Under the pieces are notes generated by a model. The model was not told the DNA's origin. It ran no database searches and saw only the letters and a list, made by a program, of their open reading frames with translations. Source: Candidatus Mesenet endosymbiont of Agriotes lineatus (GTDB taxonomy: Bacteria; Pseudomonadota; Alphaproteobacteria; Rickettsiales; Anaplasmataceae). Taken from it: a stretch of 64,000 bases of DNA. The translations under genes were made by a program, and so were the position numbers. Shown in pieces: positions 56,764 to 64,000 of the stretch. Positions within the stretch are counted from its first letter, which is position 1. Every line of letters starts with the position of its first letter. The DNA lies in NCBI RefSeq assembly GCF_964019585.1, contig NZ_OZ026454.1:620001-684000 (forward strand), given 5' to 3'.

Positions 56764-59550
56764 CTACTGAAAAATTGCCCTAAACTTATTACTACTGCAA
56801 GGCTGCTCTAGGTCTACTATATTAAAGTTGGAATCTGATATTTCTTCAACTTGCATCTGCAGTTTTTCCTCTTCTAATCTTTGTAATTCTTCCATTTCTT
56901 GTTGCAGCATGTGTTTAAGTTCTTCAGCTTTCTTTTTTGCTTGAGCTACTTTTTCTAGTGCATCACGTTTAAACTCTTCAATTTTTTCATTCTCAAAAAT
57001 CGGTTTCTCCTGAGCAAACTCTTCATCTAGTTTTGCTATTTTCTTATTTAGCTTTTCAAACTCATTTATTAAACTTAGTTTTCTCTCAAAAATATCCTCT
57101 TTACTCATTTCCTCAGGGTTTTGAGCTATACGATCAACAATGATCTCACAGTCTGTCAACTCCTTTCTTAGTTTAACATACTCATGAACTAGATTCTGAC
57201 ACTTATCCTTTAAACCTTTGTACAACTCTACTAATTTAAATTGAGCAATGAAAAACTCTCGTGTACTTTTTAGAAATATTTCCCTTCTGTCTGTTTCTTC
57301 TGAAACTAGAGTCGCAGCTTTGTTCTCAGCCTTTGCTTCCTCTACTCTAACTCTTTCTTCCTCTGCTTTAGCTTCTGCTTCCTCTGCTCTAACTCTTTCT
57401 TCCTCTGCTCTAACTCTTTCTTCCTCTGCTTTAGCTTCTGCTGAGGTTAGTTGTGTTGCAATACTTTGATTCCGATCGTTTGATTTTTTTAATTCATCTC
57501 TTAAATCAAGGATTGTTGAACTACAATTAATATTTTTTTCAAAAACATCAATTGTAGAAGATTTTACAGCTCCTCCTCCTTGCTTTTTTGCTATGTATTC
57601 TTCATTACTACTACTAATATTGTCTATTAACGTTTTAAATGACACTGCATTTGATGGCGTATCCTTTCCCAGCTCATACAATTCCTCAAATAAGCTTTTA
57701 CTGAACCGATTCTCATTTTTTTTTATTTCTTGTAATTCTTTAAAAAATGGTTCAGGGCTTGCTGTAGCTACACTCTGTTGTAAAGAAAGTTCTAATTCTT
57801 TTACTATCTTACTAGTATCTTCTACTTTTTTTAGCTTAGATTTTTTTGTCTTTAGTGCATAATAAAAACGCATTGACAATGGATAATCTGTTTCTAAAGT
57901 TTTTAAAATTTGTTCTATGTTCTTATTTACCAAACTTGCTTTTATCTTTTGCATCTTCTCTTCTCGCACTTTCTCATAGTACTTCTCCAACTCTTTCAAA
58001 TCATTTTCTGATAGCCCTGTTTTATTTCTTTCCAACATTTTTTCCTTTTTCTTCCATTTCATCTTAGTGCAGTATTCATCCAACTCATCTAATTTGTCCT
58101 TTGGAATGATAATTTCTAATTTTTTTTCTTGTGTTAAAATACATTCTACTACTTTACTCATTATACTCTCATCAGAGAATATTGTTTTTATTTCCTCTAA
58201 ACTTAATACTGGCAAGCCTAATATTTTTGGTAAATTATTTGTTTTTAGTATGCCTTCATATAAGTGTTTTATTTCTAAAAATGCCATCCCTTCTGGTACC
58301 AATTCTAGTAGTAATTTTTTGTCCTCCTCTTTCTCTAAGTTACATTTTTTATAATCAGCTTGATTACATATGAGCAATAGTACTGCACCACTCTTATTTT
58401 CCTTTACTGCACATTCTAACATTTCCTTTAACATTCCTTTTTCTTCTTTTAATAGCAATGATAAAGAGAAGTTATTGATTATATACTCTCTAACTTCATC
58501 AATGCTTACTAGTGGACTATCATTACTATTATTAGCTGAAACATTATCTAATTTAATACTCTTCTTCTTTAACTCTTCCTTTAACTCTTTAAATTTTTGT
58601 TCAACTTCATTCATTATGTCTTCTGATTCCAAATCTAAACGCAGTAATTCTTCTATAGCTGATTTTTTACATTCCTCATCTTTAACATTTTTACCTTTTA
58701 TTATTTGATTTAACGTCCTACTTACTAATTCTCTGTTCCATAATATTTTTAACTTTTTTCTAATGATATTTTTACTAAAATCATCCAACTCATTTTTAAT
58801 TTCATATTGGTCTTGTACCTTTTTATGCAGTATATGATTACTATCTTCTAATGCTTCTTTTAAGACTTCATATACTAAATTCTTATGCCAATTATTAAGA
58901 AATGAATTATTTTTTATTTCATTTAGTAACCCTTCATTCTTTTTTAATTCTGCTTTATCATGAACTGACTTTTCCTTTAACTTCTTCCCTTCTTCTCTTA
59001 ATGTCTCTACAATCTCAGCAGGCTTCCCTTCACTTAACCATGATTGTAAACTTGCTTCTATATTAGATTTTTCTATAAAACTATTGTAAACTTGAGTTAC
59101 TTGATCTTTACTAAGTGAACAGAGAGCTCCTACGTTTGTGTCTTGAACATAAGCTTTTAAGTGACTAGACTCACTATCAACAAGAAATTTGTTTTTACTA
59201 GCCGGTAAAACCATCTGGTCTTGTAATAAAATATTTAGACCCTGTGAAACGTAATCCTTAAACATAACACCTATATTTTGTGTTATATTTTTAAGCAAAA
59301 TTTTACCTTCAGACATCTTTTCACAATAATGCTTTATAAGCGTTCCAAAGACAGAAATTTCAGCTTGGTATTGTGCTTGCATAATATTTCTTTTAGTAAT
59401 TAAGAAACTAGCACAATATTGCAAAAGAACAGTAGAATTTCTCACTCCAATAAATGCTTGCAACAGCTTTAGGTCCCCTGTTTTTATTATTATTCTGATC
59501 TGTTCTTCAAATGATTTATCAAAAAAATCAACTGGCTTATTGTTTGGCAT
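56764..59550 (-). CDS. Large coiled-coil protein, 928 aa, unknown
   Basis: I do not recognise this protein. The start ATG 59550 follows GTTGGGGGAGTAAA, and a TATAAT lies upstream near 59590. The N-terminal ~180 residues form a helical, mildly hydrophobic domain (LQAFIGVRNSTVLLQYCASF). After that the chain is dominated by Glu/Lys-rich heptad-like sequence. Around residues 700-740 seven-residue units (EEERVRA, EEAEAKA, EEERVRV) are repeated in tandem. The C-terminal third is almost continuous coiled coil (EKVAQAKKKAEELKHMLQQE). No signal peptide or enzyme motif is seen. It could be a scaffold or host-interacting protein; this is inference. Confidence 0.75.
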   Translation of the reverse strand: MPNNKPVDFFDKSFEEQIRIIIKTGDLKLLQAFIGVRNSTVLLQYCASFLITKRNIMQAQYQAEISVFGTLIKHYCEKMSEGKILLKNITQNIGVMFKDYVSQGLNILLQDQMVLPASKNKFLVDSESSHLKAYVQDTNVGALCSLSKDQVTQVYNSFIEKSNIEASLQSWLSEGKPAEIVETLREEGKKLKEKSVHDKAELKKNEGLLNEIKNNSFLNNWHKNLVYEVLKEALEDSNHILHKKVQDQYEIKNELDDFSKNIIRKKLKILWNRELVSRTLNQIIKGKNVKDEECKKSAIEELLRLDLESEDIMNEVEQKFKELKEELKKKSIKLDNVSANNSNDSPLVSIDEVREYIINNFSLSLLLKEEKGMLKEMLECAVKENKSGAVLLLICNQADYKKCNLEKEEDKKLLLELVPEGMAFLEIKHLYEGILKTNNLPKILGLPVLSLEEIKTIFSDESIMSKVVECILTQEKKLEIIIPKDKLDELDEYCTKMKWKKKEKMLERNKTGLSENDLKELEKYYEKVREEKMQKIKASLVNKNIEQILKTLETDYPLSMRFYYALKTKKSKLKKVEDTSKIVKELELSLQQSVATASPEPFFKELQEIKKNENRFSKSLFEELYELGKDTPSNAVSFKTLIDNISSSNEEYIAKKQGGGAVKSSTIDVFEKNINCSSTILDLRDELKKSNDRNQSIATQLTSAEAKAEEERVRAEEERVRAEEAEAKAEEERVRVEEAKAENKAATLVSEETDRREIFLKSTREFFIAQFKLVELYKGLKDKCQNLVHEYVKLRKELTDCEIIVDRIAQNPEEMSKEDIFERKLSLINEFEKLNKKIAKLDEEFAQEKPIFENEKIEEFKRDALEKVAQAKKKAEELKHMLQQEMEELQRLEEEKLQMQVEEISDSNFNIVDLEQPCSSNKFRAIFQ
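57337..57446 (-). repeat. 21-bp tandem repeats inside the coiled-coil gene
   Basis: About five partially diverged copies of a 21-bp unit containing TCTAACTCTTTCTTCCTCTG (plus-strand reading), encoding seven-residue coiled-coil units. The length keeps the reading frame when copies are gained or lost. Confidence 0.8.
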
Positions 59551-59652
59551 TTTACTCCCCCAACACTCAAAGTATACTAATATTATAACAATATCGTAAT
59601 AAACTCAATGATTCTTTATTATAATATGAATATATTGATGCTTCTGTAAAAC

Positions 59653-61671
59653 TCACCCACCAAAGACATATTTCTGAAATTGTGCGCATTGATCTTTCAA
59701 ACTACTAAAAACATTACTGATTGAAGCTTGTTCCAAAAAAGTAGGTATGATAGCTGAAGTAGTCGGTTTATAAGATTCGTGTTTAGTGAACTCTTTGTCT
59801 TGGATAGCTTGCAGAACATTTTTCCCGCCTAAAAGACAGTTTTTACCGAGGCTTGATTTGTCCTTTAATTTGTCAAATTTCTTTTGATTCTCTTTGTCGA
59901 GTTCTACTTTAATTTTACTGCTATCTTCTTTATCAGGATACAAAAGAATGCTGATCTTCTCTGCTTTACCTTCTATGGTAAAAGACATCTTAATCTTGCC
60001 TTGCGGCACATCTGTGTAATTTCTTTGCTCTTCTAATTTTTCAACTCTGACTATGCTTTCTCCAATCTGCAGTATGCCAATTTTTAAATTTAACTTATAT
60101 TTTGAGTTTAAATCATCTATGAGCTGGTTGTTTGTAACCTTTGTCATTTCAACAACGTTACTCTTTTCATATTTTATGAAAAAATAGCCATTATCTATTG
60201 CTACTTTAAAATCATCCTTATTTTTATTTATAACACTGTTGTATGCTACGTTTTTAAGCTTGCTGTCAATCTTCCTACACTTTTCAAAAAGATCATAATC
60301 AATATCATAAGTTACATGTGTTAATCTATCATAATAGAAAAAACTGCGCTTTACCTTCCCGCCTTTGAGTAGTAAATTGCTAATGACACTCTTTATAATT
60401 TCTAAACTATTGCCTTTTAATATTTCCTCCTCTTCATAATTTTCAGTCAGATCACATCCCTCATGAACTCTATGTGTTGTGGGACGTACAGCGACAACAT
60501 CGTCAAGAACACCTTTTATTTTTTCAAATATAAGATATGTTACAGTGCTGTCATTATAGGATGAATTTAACCTTATCCCTCTCTTCAAATATTCATCCAC
60601 TAAACACTTAATACGTTTTAAAGCATTCTCGGTACAATTTATATTAAGGTTATGTATATTCTCTTTACGCTCTTGGTCATTTTGTGCTTCTACCTCTGCC
60701 ATTTTTTGATAAAATTCATCTATCAGACTCTTTTCACTTTCAGTTAATGGTATTTCCAGCTTCATTAAAAAGGAATCTTCTGGGAGGAGGTAATCGGAAC
60801 TACAACTTGAATCTTCCTCAGAACTCCAGTCGGTAGAGTCGGAATAAGTTTCATCAGTTTGCAGTACAGATTCAGCACATGAAATATCTGATTCTGTATT
60901 GTATTCATCTTCCTTATTTTTTAGAGCACATTGATCATCCTTTTGACCCAAAGGGAAGTTTTGTATTTCTTGAGTAATTTTATGTAGTGAAAATAAGATC
61001 TTTACAGTGGGTGTTTTTTCTTTAGCTGCTACTAGCAAAATTTCATAAATGCCATGATATAATTGAAACTCATAATCAGCTTGTTGGCCTAAAGTTTCTA
61101 GCTGCTTAATTTTTTGATAAAATGCTTTGCTTAAATCTTTTAAGCTATTTCCGAAATAATCACCTCGCAAAAATTTGATAAAATATTCAGCTGCTTTTTC
61201 TGGCGTTAAAGACCCTATATTCAACTTTGTTCCTAAGTCCTCTTTTGTTTTAATAAAAGAAAATAGATCATCTGCAACATTACTCATAAGATCGGAATGA
61301 AAAGCCTTTAGATATGACGAAGACTGATTTCGATTAAGTGGTTTCTGTTGGTATTGACCTACAAGTTGTGCATGTTGCTGTCTAAAAGACCTTGAAAATG
61401 GAGTACCTGCTGTAGGTAAATAACCTGATGGTGTTAAGGATATTTCAGTATCATGAGATGAATTAAAAATTTCCCACTCTTGATCAAATTTTTTTCTTTC
61501 AATCGGATCACTTAAGGTTTGATAAGCTGTTGTCAGTAATGCCATTTTTTGCGCACTACCACCTTTATCAGGGTGTTCATACAATGCCTTATCTCTATAA
61601 GCCTTTTTAATAGCATAAGTAGGTACGTTTTTATTCACCCCTAAGATTTGATATAAATTATGCATTTCCAC
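59653..61671 (-). CDS. J-domain protein with large unknown C-terminal region, 672 aa
   Basis: The N-terminal ~70 residues are a DnaJ (J) domain: NLYQILGVNKNVPTYAIKKAYRDKALYEHPDKGG, with the HPD tripeptide at H33-P34-D35 needed to stimulate Hsp70 ATPase. AYQTLSDPIERKKFD closes the domain. No Gly/Phe region or zinc-finger cysteines follow, so this is not a DnaJ chaperone. Residues ~250-300 are acidic and Ser-rich (TYSDSTDWSSEEDSSCSSDY). The remainder is unrecognised. The start ATG 61671 follows AGAGGGGTGGAA. It follows the 140 aa gene by 42 bp on the same strand. Directing symbiont or host Hsp70 is inference. Confidence 0.8.
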   Translation of the reverse strand: MEMHNLYQILGVNKNVPTYAIKKAYRDKALYEHPDKGGSAQKMALLTTAYQTLSDPIERKKFDQEWEIFNSSHDTEISLTPSGYLPTAGTPFSRSFRQQHAQLVGQYQQKPLNRNQSSSYLKAFHSDLMSNVADDLFSFIKTKEDLGTKLNIGSLTPEKAAEYFIKFLRGDYFGNSLKDLSKAFYQKIKQLETLGQQADYEFQLYHGIYEILLVAAKEKTPTVKILFSLHKITQEIQNFPLGQKDDQCALKNKEDEYNTESDISCAESVLQTDETYSDSTDWSSEEDSSCSSDYLLPEDSFLMKLEIPLTESEKSLIDEFYQKMAEVEAQNDQERKENIHNLNINCTENALKRIKCLVDEYLKRGIRLNSSYNDSTVTYLIFEKIKGVLDDVVAVRPTTHRVHEGCDLTENYEEEEILKGNSLEIIKSVISNLLLKGGKVKRSFFYYDRLTHVTYDIDYDLFEKCRKIDSKLKNVAYNSVINKNKDDFKVAIDNGYFFIKYEKSNVVEMTKVTNNQLIDDLNSKYKLNLKIGILQIGESIVRVEKLEEQRNYTDVPQGKIKMSFTIEGKAEKISILLYPDKEDSSKIKVELDKENQKKFDKLKDKSSLGKNCLLGGKNVLQAIQDKEFTKHESYKPTTSAIIPTFLEQASISNVFSSLKDQCAQFQKYVFGG

Positions 61672-61713
61672 CCCTCTTTTTTTAAATTTTTAATAAATCT
61701 CTATCAGTTTTAC

Positions 61714-62136
61714 TCACATTTCATCAAAACGGCCAAAATAATTTGGTTTTGCAAAGCATTTTAAGCGTTTACTCAAATTATTAGCTTTAGCTGGTTGTAA
61801 TTGATATTCCTCCATTTCATTAGGAAAGTGTGACAAGCCATCATCTGTTCTTATACCACTTTCGGGAATCAGCCTATTACATTTTTGGTTATCTGTTACA
61901 TCATTCTTTACATCACATTTTAAGCGACTACGAATCTGCTCTAAAAAGTAACTATCTATTTTCTCATCACTCTCATTCTTATATTGAACATTTTCTTTAG
62001 TAGAATTCTCAAATATTGCTTCAATAAGATACTTTTCTATTTCCGATACACTTGTATCTTCATTATTTGGCTTAATTGTGAATTCTTTAATATTAGACAA
62101 TGTTTTTTTGAATCCATCTTCTAGTACATCTGGCAT
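61714..62136 (-). CDS. Hypothetical protein, 140 aa
   Basis: I do not recognise this protein. It is polar and acidic in its first two thirds (SVSEIEKYLIEAIFENSTKE) and more basic at the end (LSKRLKCFAKPNYFGRFDEM). There is no membrane segment. It is followed 42 bp later by the J-domain gene on the same strand, so the two may be transcribed together. The region before its ATG shows no clear ribosome-binding site. Confidence 0.55.
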   Translation of the reverse strand: MPDVLEDGFKKTLSNIKEFTIKPNNEDTSVSEIEKYLIEAIFENSTKENVQYKNESDEKIDSYFLEQIRSRLKCDVKNDVTDNQKCNRLIPESGIRTDDGLSHFPNEMEEYQLQPAKANNLSKRLKCFAKPNYFGRFDEM

Positions 62137-62228
62137 AACTATATTTTTTATTTAAACGCATTATATGAATAATAGCATAACTCTGATAAAATTAAGATTA
62201 TTTTAAAAGGAATAGTTGATGCTTTCTT

Positions 62229-63005
62229 CTAAAACACACACACAACAGGAGCATGATCTGAAGCATTATCTTTACCACGTAGTTTGTTATTTATATAGCA
62301 CTTCTCTAACCTATCTGTGGCTTCTGGTGATAATAAAATGTGGTCTATTCTCATACCCTTATTCTTCTGCCATGAGCCTTCTCGGTAATCCCACCAGCTA
62401 AACTCTTTACTTTCTGGATTTGTTATTCTAAATGCATCACAGTAGCCTGAATGAAGTATAGCAAAAAGCTTTCCTCGCTCATCTATATGAAAACCTATCT
62501 TATCTTCATTGGCATAATCGTCATGCACATCTATCTTATTTGGTGCAACATTATAATCGCCACCTACTAAGGTTATTTCTTCCTTTTTAAACAAGTCATG
62601 TAAACGCTGATATAATAAGTCAAGAAAATGTAACTTATACTTAAATATTTCAGAATCAATGCTTTGGCCATTTGGTACATATACACTCGCAACCCTTAGA
62701 TTAAAACCATTACATTCAATCAAACACTCCAAATAACGTGCTTCTTCATTATCAACAATACTTGTGTTTAAACTATCCTCAACTACTGGATATTTTGATA
62801 ATATCGCAACACCATTCCTAGCTTTTTCTCCATGCACTATACACTTATAACCCAAGTGCTCTATTTGTTCATAAGGAAACTGCTCATTTGTACATTTTAT
62901 CTCTTGTAGCATTATAATATCAATTTCATCTTCAGTAATAAAGCTACAGAGTTGATCGATCCGTTTGCGTATAGAGTTAACGTTCCAAGTGGCAATTTTT
63001 AGCAT
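62229..63005 (-). CDS. xthA: Exodeoxyribonuclease III
   Basis: XthA is the abasic-site endonuclease and 3' exonuclease of base-excision repair. The 258 aa product has the catalytic motifs of the exonuclease III family: KIATWNVNSIRKR, IMLQEIKC (catalytic Glu), VYVPNGQS, LVGGDYNVAP (Asp/Asn), and the closing MRIDHILLS and ASDHAPV (catalytic His). Complete. It lies 26 bp downstream of the ancestral radC stop. Confidence 0.96.
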   Translation of the reverse strand: MLKIATWNVNSIRKRIDQLCSFITEDEIDIIMLQEIKCTNEQFPYEQIEHLGYKCIVHGEKARNGVAILSKYPVVEDSLNTSIVDNEEARYLECLIECNGFNLRVASVYVPNGQSIDSEIFKYKLHFLDLLYQRLHDLFKKEEITLVGGDYNVAPNKIDVHDDYANEDKIGFHIDERGKLFAILHSGYCDAFRITNPESKEFSWWDYREGSWQKNKGMRIDHILLSPEATDRLEKCYINNKLRGKDNASDHAPVVCVF

Positions 63006-63030
63006 AAATTTAATACAGTTATATCACTAT

Positions 63031-63633
63031 CTATAGTAACCCTTTTTCTTTAAAACTAAAATATCTTTTAGGGGTTACTATTATATGATCCAAAAACTCG
63101 ATCTACATACAATGACACGCTAAAGAAAGTTTTTTTGTAATATCTATATCATTCTCTGAAGGTCTTACATTGCCGCTTAAGTGGTTATGACTTACTACAA
63201 TTGATGTTGCTCTTAAAGATAATGCCCTCTTTATAACATTTCTAATGTAGAGTGGTGCCTGATCTACTGTTCCATATTTTTGTAGCTCATCAGCAATTAT
63301 GCGATATTTTTTATTTAAGTATATTACACGAAAATTCATCCTGTCATACATACCCACACTAACTTTTAAGTAATCTATTAATTTTTTCCAATTACTAACA
63401 ATGGGCAATGTCTCTATCTCTTCCTGTAATATCCGTTTTAAAATTTCTTTCACGCATAATATAGAAGTTACTACTGCATCATTTACACCTTTTACGCTCT
63501 TTAAATCATAAATGTTGGCACTAAAGATCTTAGTAATACTACCTAGCTTACCCATTAACCTATATACGATTTCTCTAACATTTGGTTGTGCCCTATACAA
63601 TATAAGCTCCATGATTTCACTATTTTTCATCAC
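63031..63633 (-). pseudogene. radC: RadC-family protein interrupted by an in-frame amber codon
   Basis: This is a RadC-type (JAB/MPN metalloprotease fold) protein. From ATG 63633 the helical N-terminus is normal (MELILYRAQPNVREIVYRLM, VKGVNDAVV). The core motif VVSHNHLSGNVRPSENDIDIT is present, with the His-x-His metal ligands. At 63103-63105 a TAG ends the frame after LACHCM. The same frame then continues with the usual family ending (IEFLDHIIVTPKRYFSFKEK) to a stop at 63031-63033. The truncated 176 aa form lacks the last conserved strand. It is either a recent nonsense mutation or, less likely, read through. Confidence 0.8.
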
Positions 63634-63810
63634 TTGCTATAAAAAACTTTGAATGTAAATATTGCTGCCTTTTATCCTGAGCTCTACTTTGAATAATGTT
63701 TACATTACTGTTCATTTCTTCTCTATATTTAATCATTAAGATATTAACATCTATTAAGAATAAATAAATTAATTTATGCTAATATCATATAATCTCAACA
63801 ATAATCTACA

Positions 63811-64000
63811 ATGCACACTTTCCTAGGTAAGAAGATTAAAAAGTATCTAAAATATCGGTGTTTAAATAGTGAGGATAAGACTCTTTTTGCCATATATGAT
63901 ATCCCTCAAGGAATGCTCATAGATTATGATTTAGAACAAGTATTGCTTGATCATTTTCAGTTGTCTTACATATACTCAATGACTAGTTCTCTTTTATTAT
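63811..64000 (+). CDS. Start of an unknown gene (cut by window end)
   Basis: The frame is open from ATG 63811 to the end of the window, 63 codons, beginning MHTFLGKKIKKYLKYRCLNS. It continues with SEDKTLFAIYDIPQGMLIDY and a Leu/Tyr-rich stretch. No ribosome-binding site is obvious and no family can be assigned from this part. Confidence 0.45.
   Translation, partial: MHTFLGKKIKKYLKYRCLNSEDKTLFAIYDIPQGMLIDYDLEQVLLDHFQLSYIYSMTSSLLL

Noticed and set aside
57248-58708. Several plus-strand Ser/Leu-rich frames opposite the coiled-coil gene
   Set aside because: They mirror the Glu/Lys-rich coiled coil on the other strand (codon complement gives Ser/Leu/Phe), so they are shadows.
38108-63105. Amber (TAG) reassignment or suppression, because two otherwise open frames are broken by TAG
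   Set aside because: No suppressor tRNA was seen in the window, TAG is used as an ordinary stop (for example xthA), and independent nonsense mutations in a decaying genome explain both.

Overview
The window is a piece of a Wolbachia (Rickettsiales, Alphaproteobacteria) chromosome. The sequence is AT-rich. Single-copy housekeeping genes lie scattered rather than in long operons. Dead transposases and broken ankyrin genes are common, RNase P RNA is present, and there is an adjacent pair that reads as cytoplasmic-incompatibility factors CifA and CifB of the large 'type V' kind. The genus assignment rests on recognised protein families and gene content; I cannot name the strain.

1-20.3 kb is mostly core: glyQ (partial)/glyS, a prepilin peptidase, dnaG, gatB, recJ, a secretin, a SCO1-type copper protein, ispH, pstA, purQ, a small zincin-like protein, metK, a decayed YgjP-like protein and hemD. 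recJ sits between two ~1 kb inverted copies of one membrane-protein gene, and each copy is broken by a different one-base indel. 20.3-22.4 kb is an insertion-sequence graveyard (IS256, IS5 and IS481-type remnants), followed by rnpB.

22.8-34.4 kb is again core (manC, hslVU, gshA, gamma-carbonic anhydrase, pgk, purL) with a broken ankyrin gene and one unknown gene. purL is a long form carrying its own PurS-like N-terminus but no glutaminase; purQ, 15 kb away, supplies that subunit. 34.4-38.8 kb is accessory: a glycosyltransferase closely resembling the catalytic domain of large clostridial toxins, several decayed reading frames, and a membrane protein split by an in-frame amber codon. 38.9-45.8 kb holds leuS, IS200/IS605 and ankyrin debris, mutL and an Rpn/PD-(D/E)XK protein.

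46.1-62.1 kb is the most unusual part. On the minus strand cifA and cifB form a two-gene operon. CifB (1928 aa) has two apparently complete PD-(D/E)XK nuclease sites, a hydrophobic pore-like segment, two furin-like basic sites, a long beta-rich part, and a C-terminus cut off in the middle of an ankyrin unit. Beyond cifA lie three large unrecognised or partly recognised proteins (a ~812 aa N-terminally hydrophobic protein, a 928 aa coiled-coil protein, a 672 aa J-domain protein) and a 140 aa protein. Several accessory genes in the window share a G-rich (GGGGG) ribosome-binding site that the housekeeping genes lack. The window ends with xthA, a radC interrupted by an amber codon, and the start of an unknown gene.

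No tRNA, rRNA, CRISPR array or intact prophage structural module was seen.
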